NCBI RefSeq assembly: GCF_002261345.1
Contig: NZ_NEVT01000006.1
Span: forward strand, 558,001-622,000
Reading direction: 5' to 3'
From: Bordetella genomosp. 2
GTDB lineage: Bacteria > Pseudomonadota > Gammaproteobacteria > Burkholderiales > Burkholderiaceae_B
Length of the DNA: 64,000 bases
This document shows positions 52,202 through 62,942 of the stretch, piece by piece. The notes beneath the pieces are model-generated. The model saw only the letters and a program-made list of their open reading frames with translations. It did no database searches and had not been told where the DNA came from. The number at the start of each line of letters is the position of its first letter. The first letter of the stretch is position 1. The position numbers were made by a program, and so were the translations under genes.

Positions 52202-52312
52202 GAATTTTTCACTGCGGACGGCGCGCGCGGATCCCGGATCGGCCGCGCACCAAAGATGCGACCCGCGCCGCGAATTGTATATGATTGGTCTTTTGGCTTC
52301 GCCCCTTCGACC

Positions 52313-53254
52313 ATGACACCTCCCACGCACCAGAACGGCCCCTTGCGGCACTTCCTGCAGTTCAAGGACTTTTCCTCCGCCGAGATCGCCTATGTGCTCG
52401 AGCGCGCGCGCCTGATCAAGGACAAGTTCAAGCGCTACGAGCCGCATATGCCGCTGCACGACCGTACCCTGGCCATGGTGTTCGAGAAGGCCAGCACCCG
52501 CACCCGGGTGTCGTTCGAGGCCGGCATGTACCAGATGGGCGGCTCGGTCATCAACCTGACTTCCAACGACTCGCAGCTTGGCCGCTCCGAGCCCATCGAA
52601 GACACCGCGCGCGTCATTTCGCGCATGGTCGACATCGTCATGATCCGCACCTTCGAGCAGACGCGCATCGAACGCTTCGCGGCCCATTCGCGCGTGCCGG
52701 TCATCAACGGCCTGACCAACGAATTCCATCCCTGCCAGATCCTGGCCGACCTGTTCACCTACATCGAGCACCGCGGCCCGGTCGCCGGCAAGACCGTGGC
52801 CTGGATCGGCGACGCCAACAACATGTCGTACACCTGGCTGCAGGCGGCCGAAATGCTGGGGTTCACCCTGCATGTTTCCACGCCGCCCGGCTACGAGCTC
52901 GACGCCGCGCGCGTCGGCCAGCCGCCCGCCGGCGTGCTGCGCCAGTTCGCCGACCCCATCGAGGCCTGCCGCGGCGCCCACCTGGTCACCACCGACGTCT
53001 GGACCAGCATGGGCTACGAAGCCGAGAACGACGCGCGCCGCGCCGCCTTCGCCGACTGGTGCGTGGACGCCGAAATGATGGCCGCCGCCGACCCGCAGGC
53101 CGTCTTCATGCACTGCCTGCCGGCCCACCGCGGCGAGGAAGTCACCGGCGAAGTCATCGACGGCCCGCAGAGCGTGGTCTGGGACGAGGCCGAGAACCGC
53201 CTGCACGTGCAGAAGGCCCTGATGGAATTCCTGCTGCTCGGCCAGATCGACTGA
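52313..53254 (+). CDS. argF: Ornithine carbamoyltransferase
   Basis: Cytoplasmic enzyme forming citrulline from ornithine and carbamoyl phosphate in arginine synthesis, 313 residues from the start at 52313. The carbamoyl-phosphate motif is in FEKASTRTRVSFEAG, the HPCQ motif in NEFHPCQILADLF and the ornithine/zinc-like loop HCLPAHRGEE near the C-terminus. Longer readings upstream cross the divergent promoter region and were rejected. argG follows 282 nt later, after a repeat-rich gap. Confidence 0.97.
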   Translation: MTPPTHQNGPLRHFLQFKDFSSAEIAYVLERARLIKDKFKRYEPHMPLHDRTLAMVFEKASTRTRVSFEAGMYQMGGSVINLTSNDSQLGRSEPIEDTARVISRMVDIVMIRTFEQTRIERFAAHSRVPVINGLTNEFHPCQILADLFTYIEHRGPVAGKTVAWIGDANNMSYTWLQAAEMLGFTLHVSTPPGYELDAARVGQPPAGVLRQFADPIEACRGAHLVTTDVWTSMGYEAENDARRAAFADWCVDAEMMAAADPQAVFMHCLPAHRGEEVTGEVIDGPQSVVWDEAENRLHVQKALMEFLLLGQID

Positions 53255-53280
53255 GCTTCCGGCGGCGCCCACACACCTCC

Positions 53281-53436
53281 CGGTAAAGGTGTCTGACACC
53301 CCAGGGGTGTCAGACACCTGCCGGACGATCTCGAACACCCCGCCCCGGGCCTTCCGTCGGTAAAGGTGTCTGACACCCCCAAGGGTGTCAGACACCTGGC
53401 GGGACAGTCTCGGGCCGCCTGCCCCAGGCCTTCCGT
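53281..53436. repeat. Two tandem ~78-bp repeats, each with a long hairpin
   Basis: Unit 1 is 53281-53357 and unit 2 is 53358-53436. Both begin CGGTAAAGGTGTCTGACACC and end CCTTCCGT. Each contains an inverted repeat: 16-bp arms with a single central base at 53287-53319, and 15-bp arms with a 4-nt loop at 53364-53397. Each arm itself contains the palindrome GGTGTC-T-GACACC. The element looks like a REP-type interspersed repeat present in two copies. Confidence 0.85.
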
Positions 53437-53458
53437 CCCCCGTCCGCAAAAGCGGTAA

Positions 53459-54871
<1,413 letters not shown>

Positions 54872-54897
54872 GCCGCTGCGCCTGGCTCGCGCCATTG

Positions 54898-54932
54898 AAA
54901 AGGGCTCGCCGCTGATCCGGCGAGCCCTTTTT
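54898..54932. terminator. Bidirectional terminator between argG and kup
   Basis: AAAAGGGCTCGCCG (54898-54911) pairs with CGGCGAGCCCTTTT (54918-54931), with T- and A-runs on the outer sides, between convergent genes. Confidence 0.85.
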
Positions 54933-54961
54933 GCTGGGCGCCGCGGCGGCGCGCCCGTGCG

Positions 54962-56863
54962 TCAGATCTCGACCTGCATCCCCATCTCGACCACGCGATT
55001 GGGCGGGATCTTGAAGAACTTGGTGCTGCGCGTGGCGTTGCGCGCCATGAACGAGAACATCGCGCGCCGCCAGGCCAGCATGGCAGGCTTGCGGCCGGCC
55101 ACCACCGTCTGGCGCGACAGGTAATACGACGTCCGCATGGGGTCGAGGTCGATCTCCGGATACGCCTCGGCCACCTGCCGCAGCACTTCGGGCACATCCG
55201 GGTCTTCCTTGAAACCATAGTGCACCACCACCTGCCAGCACGACGGGCTGATCTGCTGCAGCTCGAAGCGCTCTTCCGGCGCCGCATAAGGCACGTCGGC
55301 CACCCGTATCGTCAGGAACAGGACGTGCTCGTGCAACACCTTGTTGTGCTTGAGATTGTGCAGCAGCGCCGCCGGCACCACCCCGGGACTCATGGTCATG
55401 AAAATCGCCGTGCCCGGCACCCGCGCCGGCGGGAACTCCTCGAGCTGGGCCATGAATTCCTTGAGCGGCTGGCGGTCGCGCTGCTGCAGTTCGGCCAGCA
55501 GATGGCGCCCCCGCCGCCAGGTCATCATCAGCGTGAACACCACGATGCCCACCAGCAGGGGCAGCCAGCCGCCTTCGTGGATCTTGAAGATATTGGCGCC
55601 GAACAGCAGGATGTCGACCACCAGCAGCACGCCCAGCACGGCCAGCCACACCACCCGCCTGCCGCCCGAAGCGCCGCGCGGCAACACCGAGAACGCCAGG
55701 ATCGTGGTCGTCAGCATGGTGCCGGTGACGGCGAATCCGTAGGCCGCGGCCAGGTTCTCGGAATCCTGGAACAGGGCCACCAGGATCAGGACGGCGACCA
55801 GCAGCAGCGCATTGACCTGCGGCAGGTAGATCTGGCCCTTCTCGACCGCCGACGTGTGCAGGATCTGCATGCGCGGCCAGAAGCCCAGCTGCACCGCCTG
55901 GCGCGTCACCGAATACGCGCCGGAAATCACCGCCTGCGACGCCACCACCGTGGCGATGGTGGCCAGCACCACCAGCGGCGCCAGGCCCCATTCGGGCGCC
56001 ATCAGGAAGAACGGGTTGCGGATCGCCTGCGGTTCGCGCAACAGCAGCGCGCCCTGGCCGAAGTAGCACAGCACCAGCGCCGGCAGCACCATCGCAAACC
56101 AGGCGCGGCGGATGGCCGGCCTGCCGAAGTGGCCCATGTCGGCGTAGAGGGCCTCGGCGCCCGTCAGGGCCAGCACCACGGCGCCCAGCAACAGGAAGCT
56201 GCCGAGCGGGAACTCGGCGACGAAACGCACCGCCCACATCGGATTGAGCGCGGCCAGCACCTCGGGTGCCTGCCAGATCTGCCAGCCGCCCAGCACCGCC
56301 AGCGTGGCGAACCAGAGGGCCATCACCGGGCCGAACAGCTTGCCCATGGCGCCGGTGCCATGCGACTGGATGGCGAACAGACAGACCAGCACCGCCAGCG
56401 AAATCGGCACCACCCAGGGATCGAGCGTGTGCGAGACGATGCCGATGCCCTCGATGGCCGACAGCACCGAGATGGCCGGCGTGATCATGCTGTCGCCGTA
56501 GAACAGCGAGGCGCCGAATATGCCCAGCACCACCAGCAGCCAGCGCGAGCGCCCTTGGCGGCCACGCACGGCCAGCTCCAGCAGGGCCAGGGTGCCGCCT
56601 TCGCCGCGGTTGTCGGCGCGCAGCACCAGCGTCACGTACTTGAACGACACCACCAGCATCAGCAGCCAGAACAGGATCGACAGCACGCCCAGGATGTGGT
56701 CGGGCTCGAGGTCGGCAAAGCCGACCAGGCAGGCGCGCAGCGTATACAGCGGACTGGTGCCGATATCGCCGTAGACGACGCCCAGCGCGCCCATCATCAG
56801 GGCGGCCTTCGAAGACGGGCCGTGGCCGTGCGGCGCCGCGGCGCCCGGAAGTGTCGGTGTCAT
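54962..56863 (-). CDS. kup: Kup-type potassium transporter
   Basis: Low-affinity K+ uptake transporter in the inner membrane, 633 residues, twelve hydrophobic helices. The family signature ALGVVYGDIGTSPLYTLRAC is near residue 27, followed by NRGEGGTLALLEL, FYGDSMITPAISVLSA and TGAEALYADMGHFG. A cytoplasmic C-terminal domain is present. The start ATG at 56863 overlaps the stop of a histidine kinase gene by four nt (ATGA), so kup is translationally coupled to a two-component system. This is unusual for kup, which is normally constitutive and solitary. Confidence 0.96.
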   Translation of the reverse strand: MTPTLPGAAAPHGHGPSSKAALMMGALGVVYGDIGTSPLYTLRACLVGFADLEPDHILGVLSILFWLLMLVVSFKYVTLVLRADNRGEGGTLALLELAVRGRQGRSRWLLVVLGIFGASLFYGDSMITPAISVLSAIEGIGIVSHTLDPWVVPISLAVLVCLFAIQSHGTGAMGKLFGPVMALWFATLAVLGGWQIWQAPEVLAALNPMWAVRFVAEFPLGSFLLLGAVVLALTGAEALYADMGHFGRPAIRRAWFAMVLPALVLCYFGQGALLLREPQAIRNPFFLMAPEWGLAPLVVLATIATVVASQAVISGAYSVTRQAVQLGFWPRMQILHTSAVEKGQIYLPQVNALLLVAVLILVALFQDSENLAAAYGFAVTGTMLTTTILAFSVLPRGASGGRRVVWLAVLGVLLVVDILLFGANIFKIHEGGWLPLLVGIVVFTLMMTWRRGRHLLAELQQRDRQPLKEFMAQLEEFPPARVPGTAIFMTMSPGVVPAALLHNLKHNKVLHEHVLFLTIRVADVPYAAPEERFELQQISPSCWQVVVHYGFKEDPDVPEVLRQVAEAYPEIDLDPMRTSYYLSRQTVVAGRKPAMLAWRRAMFSFMARNATRSTKFFKIPPNRVVEMGMQVEI

Positions 56864-58035
56864 GATGCGCGGTCGTGACGGGTCAGTTGCGCCCCTTTGC
56901 GGGGGCCGGGAAAGACGACGGACAGGCGGGTGCCGGGATACTCGGGCCGGCTGGTGAGTTTCCACCAGGCGCCGTGGGCGTGGGCGATTTCGCGGACGAT
57001 CGCCAGGCCGAGGCCCGAACCGCCGGCCGTGCTGCCCGGCGAACGGTAGAAGGCCTCGAACACGCGCTCACGCTCGTCGCGCGGAATGCCGGGGCCGTCG
57101 TCCTCGACGGTCAGGGACGGCGGATTCACGCCCACCGTGAGGGTGATGCGGCCGCCCCCCTTGCCGTAGCGCACCGCGTTGTCGATCAGGTTGCCGAGCA
57201 GTTCGTCGAGCAGGAGCGGATCGCCGTCGATCCATACCGGGTGGTCGGGCGCGGCCAGGTCGATCTCGAATTGCGCGGCATGCGCATGGGGGATCCATTC
57301 GGCGCCGCTGGCGCGCACCCATTCGCACAGGTCGATGCGCACGAAGCTGTCCTGCGGCCGGGCATTGGGATCGGAGCGCGCCAGCACCAGCAGCTGTTGC
57401 CCCAGCCGGATCATGCGATCGCTCACCGCCTTGATGCGCTCGGCGCGGGCCCGCACATCGTCCGGCAGCGGCCGCGCCAGCATCAATTCCGATTCCATGC
57501 GCAGGCCGCTGAGCGGCGTGCGCAGCTGGTGCGCCGCGTGGCCGATGAAGCGCCGCTGCGCCGCCAGCGAGGCGTCCAGCCGCAGCAGCAAGTCGTTGGT
57601 GTGGGTGACCAGCGGCTCGATCTCGACCGGCACGCCCGCCACTTCGAGCGGCTGCATGTCGTCGATGGAACGCTGGCGGATCTCGTCGGAGAGGTGGTTC
57701 ACCGACCGCAGCCCCGAGCGCACGCCTTGCACGATGACGCCGGCGAACACCGCCACCAGCACGGCCTGGCCGATCACCATCAGCCAGAAGAAGTCCTCGA
57801 GCATCCAGCCCGCCATATCGAGCTTGTGGCTGATGACCCAGGTGGCGAGCAGGTCCAGCGCCACCAGCAGCAGGATCGGCGGCAGCAGCCGCAGCACGAG
57901 GTAGCGCGCCAGCGAGCCGCGCGGCAGGCTCCAGCGCGCGGCCGACGGCGTGGCGGAATCGCGGGAGGGAGTATCCGGCATGGAAGGAGGCGCCGGCCGG
58001 CCGGGAGGGTGCGCGGGCCGGCGCGAGGCGTTCAC
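56860..58035 (-). CDS. Two-component sensor histidine kinase (TctE-like)
   Basis: Inner-membrane sensor kinase of 391 residues. A GTG start at 58035 overlaps the response regulator stop (GTGA). Two helices flank a very short periplasmic loop (VLRLLPPILLLVALDLLATW; FFWLMVIGQAVLVAVFAGVI), so the signal is probably sensed in the membrane or cytoplasm. A HAMP-like linker precedes the H box (FIGHAAHQLRTPLSGLRMES), with N box LIDNAVRYG, G1 DDGPGIP and G2 GGSGLGLAIVREI. It is followed by kup with a four-nt overlap, which suggests that the system responds to potassium, turgor or membrane potential. That link is inferred. Confidence 0.92.
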   Translation of the reverse strand: MNASRRPAHPPGRPAPPSMPDTPSRDSATPSAARWSLPRGSLARYLVLRLLPPILLLVALDLLATWVISHKLDMAGWMLEDFFWLMVIGQAVLVAVFAGVIVQGVRSGLRSVNHLSDEIRQRSIDDMQPLEVAGVPVEIEPLVTHTNDLLLRLDASLAAQRRFIGHAAHQLRTPLSGLRMESELMLARPLPDDVRARAERIKAVSDRMIRLGQQLLVLARSDPNARPQDSFVRIDLCEWVRASGAEWIPHAHAAQFEIDLAAPDHPVWIDGDPLLLDELLGNLIDNAVRYGKGGGRITLTVGVNPPSLTVEDDGPGIPRDERERVFEAFYRSPGSTAGGSGLGLAIVREIAHAHGAWWKLTSRPEYPGTRLSVVFPGPRKGAQLTRHDRAS

Positions 58036-58703
58036 GCCGGGTCGGCGTCCAGCATGTAGCCGAACCCGCGGACCGTCTGGATACTGGCGCCCGTGCCTTC
58101 CAGGCGCTTGCGCAGGCGATAGACGTAGACTTCGACGGCGTTCTCGCTGAAATCGGCGTCCCAGGCGGACAGCGAATTGACGATCTGGCGCTTGGTGACC
58201 ACGCGGCCGGCGCGGGCCATGAGCATTTCCAGCACGGAGAGCTCGCGCACCGAGAGCGACAGGCGCTGGCCATTGGCGCGCACTTCGCGGCCGACCGTAT
58301 CGAAAGTGAGCGTGCCGGCCTCGATCAGGGGCTGCGCCTGCCCGGCGCGCCGCCGCCCGAAGGCGCGCACGCGGGCGGCCAGTTCCGGCAGGTCGAAAGG
58401 TTTGGTGACGTAGTCGTCGGCGCCGGCGTCCAGCCCGGCCACGCGATCGTCGAGCCCGTCCCGGGCGGTGACGATCAGCACCGGCACCTGGTTGCCGTCA
58501 TGGCGCAATTCACGCAGCACGTCGAGCCCGCTGCGGCCCGGCAGGTTGAGGTCCAGCAGGAGGAGGTCGTAGGTCTGGCCCGCCAGCGCGCCCAGCACCT
58601 TGTCACCGTCGGTGAGCCAGTCGACCGCGTAGCCCTGGTCGGCCAGGAACTCCTGGAGGGCATGCCCCAGGGTCGTGTCGTCTTCGATTACAAGAACTCG
58701 CAT
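58032..58703 (-). CDS. OmpR/PhoB-family response regulator (TctD-like)
   Basis: DNA-binding response regulator of 223 residues. The receiver has acidic EDD at residues 7-9, the phosphoacceptor aspartate in DLLLLDLNLPGRSG near residue 51 and the lysine in DDYVTKPFDLPEL. The winged-helix domain has LSLSVRELSVLEMLMARAGR and VEVYVYRLRKRLEGTG. It heads the regulator-kinase-kup gene set and lies 50 nt downstream of exbD on the same strand without an obvious terminator, so read-through from the tonB operon is possible. Confidence 0.94.
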   Translation of the reverse strand: MRVLVIEDDTTLGHALQEFLADQGYAVDWLTDGDKVLGALAGQTYDLLLLDLNLPGRSGLDVLRELRHDGNQVPVLIVTARDGLDDRVAGLDAGADDYVTKPFDLPELAARVRAFGRRRAGQAQPLIEAGTLTFDTVGREVRANGQRLSLSVRELSVLEMLMARAGRVVTKRQIVNSLSAWDADFSENAVEVYVYRLRKRLEGTGASIQTVRGFGYMLDADPA

Positions 58704-58753
58704 GCGGCGATTCTAGCGCGAAGACGGCACGGGTGGGTAATGCCCGCCGGCGC

Positions 58754-59241
<488 letters not shown>

Positions 59242-59242
<1 letters not shown>

Positions 59243-60198
59243 TATTGGACTCCCCGGCCGGCCGCGGGCTGGCCCTGGCGGCGTAGCGCGCGCACCTTGC
59301 CGTCGGACAGCACGACCTGCTGGCCGGTGCTCAGGAACGCGAACAGATCATGCGCGAATGCGTCGAGGCGCGACAGGAACACCCGGTTGCTGCGCACGAA
59401 GGTGTTGTAGGCCAGCACGGCCGGAATGGCGACCGCCAGCCCCAGGCCCGTCATGATGAGGGCCTCGCCCACCGGGCCGGCGATGCGGTTGATGGTCACG
59501 CCGTCGGCCAGGCCGATGCCCACCAGCGCGTGGTACACGCCCCACACCGTGCCGAACAGGCCGACGAACGGCGCGGTGGAGCCCACCGAGGCCAGCACCG
59601 TCAGGCCGTTCTCGAGCTTGGCGGTCTCTTCGTCGATCACCTTGCGCATGGTGCGCGTCACGAATTCGCCATTGGCGCCGCTTTCCTCGAGCTTGGTGGC
59701 GCCGAACTTGGCATGGTGCGCCTGCGCATGCATGGCATGGCTGGTCAGGTGGGAGAACGGATCGCGCGCGCCGTGCGTGACGATCTCATTCTCGACCTGC
59801 TCCAGCGAGCTGGAATTCCAGAACTTGTTGAGGAAGTCGGCCGAGCGGCGCCGCATGCGCAGGTTGCTGACGAACTTCACCAGGATCAGGTACCAGGTCA
59901 CCAGCGACATGATGATCAGGATCGCGAACAGCGTCTTGCCGACGAAATCGCTCTGCGCCACGAAATGCAGGAAACCCATGTCGGCCGGCACGGGCAACGG
60001 CGGCGGCGGCAGCGCCGCGGCGGCCTGCTGGGCCGCATCGGCCGCCTGCGACAGCGCCGGCGCGGCTTGATTGACGGCCTCGGCGGCCTGCTGCGCGGCC
60101 GGCGCGGCGGAAGCGGCCGGGGCCGCGGCGGCGCCCTGCCCGGCCGGCGCGGTGGCCGCCTGCGCCACCAGGATGGCGTTATGCATAGCGTTGGACAT
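59242..60198 (-). CDS. exbB: ExbB, TonB-system proton-channel protein
   Basis: Inner-membrane proton-channel subunit of 318 residues. It has a long Ala/Pro/Gln-rich periplasmic N-terminus (about 75 residues) before the first helix (VGKTLFAILIIMSLVTWYLI). The conserved helices 2 and 3 are visible (LASVGSTAPFVGLFGTVWGV and GEALIMTGLGLAVAIPAVLA). It is 1 nt downstream of the tonB stop and overlaps exbD by one nt, forming a compact tonB-exbB-exbD operon for energising iron-siderophore and heme receptors. Confidence 0.95.
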
Positions 60199-60199
60199 C

Positions 60200-61009
60200 T
60201 CAGTTCCTCATCACGAAATCGAACGGTAATTTGGCTTTGGCCGGATACGCCACGCCATTGCGGGTCAGGGGCTTGAAGCGCGCCTTGCGCGCCGCCGTCA
60301 GGGCAGATTCATCGAGCCGCGAGTAGCCCGACGACTGGGCGATCGAGGCCCGCTCGACCAGCCCCTGCGTATTGATTTCCACCAGCACCACGACCCGGCC
60401 CTCCTCGCGCAGGCGCTTGGAGACCATGGGATACACCGGCAACGGCCGCCGCCCCAGGTACTCGACGCTGGACACCATGATGGGTTCGTCCGGCGGCGGC
60501 CCCTGGCGCGGAGCGGCATTCTGCTGGGCGCCTTCGGGCGCGCCGGTGGGCGGCGTCTCGGGCTTGGGCGGCTCGACCGGCTTCTCGACCTTGGGCTTGG
60601 GTTTCGGCTGGGGCTTGGGCTTGGGTTTGGGCTTCGGCTTGGGCTTGGGCGCGGGCTCCGGCGCCTTCTCGACCACCGGCTCGGGTTCCGGCTCGGGCTC
60701 GATGACGGGCTCGGGTTCCGGCTCGATCACCGGTTCGGGCTCGGGCTCCGGTTCGGGTTCCGGTTCCGGTTCCGGCGGCGGCTCGGGTTGCGGCGGCTCT
60801 TCCGCCTTGGCGACCTGCGGCAGCGGCGCCTCGATCACGCTGACCATCACCGCCTCGGGCTCGAGCAGCTTCGGCGGGCTCTCTTCGGGCATCCAGTAGA
60901 TTGCCGCCACCACTGCCATGTGCGCCGCCAGCACCGTAAGGCCGGCACCAGCGCGTAAAGCCAGAGAAGACTGCGAAGAAGCGGACCAACCGTGATGGGA
61001 ACGAGGCAT
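60200..61009 (-). CDS. tonB: TonB energy transducer
   Basis: Inner-membrane-anchored periplasmic protein of 269 residues that couples the proton gradient to outer-membrane TonB-dependent receptors. A short cytoplasmic tail leads to the anchor helix ([20 protein letters not shown]), with the conserved histidine in HMAVV. A long spacer of Glu-Pro then Lys-Pro repeats spans residues 71-150. The C-terminal domain has [20 protein letters not shown] and [18 protein letters not shown], the receptor-contacting fold. A TATAAT promoter element and a Fur-box-like repeat lie about 80-115 nt upstream. Confidence 0.95.
   Translation of the reverse strand: MPRSHHGWSASSQSSLALRAGAGLTVLAAHMAVVAAIYWMPEESPPKLLEPEAVMVSVIEAPLPQVAKAEEPPQPEPPPEPEPEPEPEPEPEPVIEPEPEPVIEPEPEPEPVVEKAPEPAPKPKPKPKPKPKPQPKPKPKVEKPVEPPKPETPPTGAPEGAQQNAAPRQGPPPDEPIMVSSVEYLGRRPLPVYPMVSKRLREEGRVVVLVEINTQGLVERASIAQSSGYSRLDESALTAARKARFKPLTRNGVAYPAKAKLPFDFVMRN
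60560..60799 (-). repeat. Glu-Pro / Lys-Pro coding repeat in tonB
   Basis: Residues 71-150 of TonB are almost purely (EP)n and (KP)n, encoded by near-perfect hexanucleotide repeats. It is a normal TonB feature but a likely site of length variation between strains. Confidence 0.8.
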
Positions 61010-61098
61010 GAATCAGCCGAAATGCATCAATGTCGGCCGGCCGCGCAACCGGCACCACGCCGGGAAACGCCGGGGCCGGCAAATTCCAAGTCCGACAT

Positions 61099-61124
61099 AT
61101 TATATTAAATGCGAATGATTCGCA
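61099..61124 (-). promoter_or_regulatory. tonB promoter with Fur-box-like inverted repeat
   Basis: On the minus strand a perfect -10 box TATAAT (plus 61099-61104) lies about 90 nt before tonB. Immediately upstream, TGCGAAT-G-ATTCGCA (61110-61124) is a perfect 7-1-7 inverted repeat, the geometry of a Fur box. It overlaps the spacer/-35 area, as expected for iron repression. The -35 match itself is weak. Confidence 0.65.
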
Positions 61125-61153
61125 CATACTTTCTGATCGGCCCGGAAGGCGGA

Positions 61154-61456
61154 TCAATCCTGCGTCCTGCCCGCCCGGTCGATGTGGCCGAGGTCGCGCT
61201 GCGGGTCGAGGCGGTCGCGCACCCGCTGCTTGAGCACCTTGGCGTCGGGGAACCCGCCGTCGGCCGTGCGGTCCCAGATCAGGCTGTCGCCGTAATGGAT
61301 CCGGAACACGCCCCCGGTGCCCGGCGCCAATGTCACCGCGCCGAGATCGGTGCCGAAGGTGGACAGCAGTTCCTGCGCCATCCAGGCGGCGCGCAGCAGC
61401 CACTGGCATTGGGTGCAATAGGTAATGGTGATATGGGGAAGCTTCGATTCATTCAT
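61154..61456 (-). CDS. SelT/SelW/SelH (Rdx) family thioredoxin-like protein
   Basis: Small cytoplasmic protein of 100 residues with a thioredoxin-like fold. The redox motif is in ITITYCTQCQWLLRAAWMAQ (CxxC near residue 14, with cysteine in place of selenocysteine). The rest (DLGAVTLAPGTGGVFRIHYG, GGFPDAKVLKQRVRDRLDP) matches the family. A GGAG ribosome site lies eight nt before the start. It is placed between tonB and the divergent regB gene. A redox role is suggested by the motif only. Confidence 0.9.
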   Translation of the reverse strand: MNESKLPHITITYCTQCQWLLRAAWMAQELLSTFGTDLGAVTLAPGTGGVFRIHYGDSLIWDRTADGGFPDAKVLKQRVRDRLDPQRDLGHIDRAGRTQD

Positions 61457-61573
61457 GATGTGCTCCGAGCAAGGCCGGCGGGCGCCGCTCGCGGCCGCCC
61501 CAGGCGCCAGTATGCGGGCACGCCGGCATGGCGGACAACCGCCCTTGTGCGGCAGCGCAGCAATCGATGCGGA

Positions 61574-61591
61574 TTCGCAATACAATGCGAA
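61574..61591. promoter_or_regulatory. Inverted repeat around a possible regB -10 box
   Basis: TTCGCA (61574-61579) and TGCGAA (61586-61591) flank TACAAT (61581-61586), which could be the -10 of the regB promoter. The half-sites resemble those in the tonB Fur-like box but in reversed order. Confidence 0.3.
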
Positions 61592-61715
61592 GCAGGCGCT
61601 CATTCCCCGAGCGCATCCTGCCTGCCCTTGCCCACGGCAGGCGGTCCCGGCCGCGGGCCCCGCCCGTCCAGCCCCACCGCCACCGGTCGGCCTGCGCCGC
61701 CCCCTGGTCCTCGAT

Positions 61716-62942
61716 ATGTCTGGTAGTTCCGCCAATTCCTTTCTGCGCAACTTGTGCAGCCTGCGCTGGCTGGCCATCGCCGGCCAGGCCGCGACGGTGC
61801 TCGTCGCCAGCGAGCTGCTGGACCTGGAACTGCCGCTGGTGCCGCTCTGGAGCGGCGTCGCGGTGCTGGTGGCGTTCAACCTCTATGCCAGCGTGCGCGT
61901 GCGCCGCAGCCGCCGCGAAATCGGGCCCGGCACCGCGTTCGCGCATCTGCTCGTGGACATCGCGGTGCTGGCCTGGATGGTCGGCTGGAGCGGCGGCATC
62001 CACAACCCGTTCGGCCTGATGTTCCTGATCCTGATCGCGCTGGCCGCGCTGGCGCTGCCGCGCGGATGGGCGCTGGCGGCGGCCCTCGCGTGCCTGGCGG
62101 GCTATGCGGCGGCGTCGGTGCTGGGCCAGCCGCTGCAGGGGCACCACGACCCGTACGCGCTGATCCTGTGGGGCATTGCGGTCAGCTTCCTGATCTCGGC
62201 CGCGGTGGTGCTGTATTTTTCCACCCGCCTGGCTGCCGACCTGCGCAGCCGCGAACGCGAGCTGGCCGCCCTGCGCGAACGGTTCACCCGCAACGAAGGG
62301 ATCGTCGCGCTGGCCACGCACGCCGCCGCCATGGCGCACGAGCTCAATACCCCGCTGGCCACCATGACCCTGCTGGCCGACGAGATCGCCGTCCAGGCCC
62401 GCACCGAAGAACAGCGCGCCGACGCCGACCTGCTGCGGCAGCTCCTGGCCTTGTGCCGCGAACGCATCCGCAACCTGGCCATGCCCACCGAGGTCGACCT
62501 GGTGCGCGTGGTGGGCCAGTGGCGCCTGGTGCGCCCCACCGTCGACCTGCACCGCACGGGCGAACTGCCCGCCACGCTGCGGGTCGAGCCCGCCATCGCG
62601 CACCTGATCCAGGCGCTCCTGAACAATGCCGCCGACGCCGGCGAGGCGGTCCAGCACTCGCGCGTGGACCTGCACCTGGAATATCGCGACGGCGCGCTGC
62701 AAGGCGAAGTGCGCGACCACGGGCGCGGCTTCGATCCCGACCAGTCCCTTCTGCCCGCCACCAGCTTGTTCCATAGCGGCAAGCCGGGCGGGCTGGGCGT
62801 GGGGCTGGCCCTGTCGCACGCCACCGTAGAACAATTGGGCGGCGAAATGACCATGACTGCGGCCGACGGAGGAGGCGCCCGCATTCGCTTTTACTTGCCG
62901 CTCGGGCCCCATGCCCGGCGCGGCTCCGGAACACCAGCATGA
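61716..62942 (+). CDS. regB: RegB/PrrB-type redox sensor histidine kinase
   Basis: Membrane-bound sensor kinase of 408 residues that reports the redox state of the quinone pool to RegA. Six N-terminal helices carry the ubiquinone-sensing motif GGIHNPFGLMFLILIALAAL. The H box is in HAAAMAHELNTPLATMTLLA and the conserved redox-active cysteine in LLALCRERIRNLAM. The catalytic domain has LLNNAADAGEAV, RDHGRGFDPD and GGLGVGLALSHATVEQLGGE. The start at 61716 matches the usual N-terminus; longer readings run across the divergent promoter. It overlaps regA by four nt (ATGA). Confidence 0.93.
   Translation: MSGSSANSFLRNLCSLRWLAIAGQAATVLVASELLDLELPLVPLWSGVAVLVAFNLYASVRVRRSRREIGPGTAFAHLLVDIAVLAWMVGWSGGIHNPFGLMFLILIALAALALPRGWALAAALACLAGYAAASVLGQPLQGHHDPYALILWGIAVSFLISAAVVLYFSTRLAADLRSRERELAALRERFTRNEGIVALATHAAAMAHELNTPLATMTLLADEIAVQARTEEQRADADLLRQLLALCRERIRNLAMPTEVDLVRVVGQWRLVRPTVDLHRTGELPATLRVEPAIAHLIQALLNNAADAGEAVQHSRVDLHLEYRDGALQGEVRDHGRGFDPDQSLLPATSLFHSGKPGGLGVGLALSHATVEQLGGEMTMTAADGGGARIRFYLPLGPHARRGSGTPA

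Noticed and set aside
53281-53436. CRISPR array
   Set aside because: Only two units with no spacer of unique sequence between identical repeats and no cas genes; the units are tandem palindromic repeats.
61574-61591. Second Fur box in front of regB
   Set aside because: The half-sites are in the reverse order with a 6-nt gap, which does not fit 7-1-7 Fur geometry; kept only as a weak regulatory candidate.
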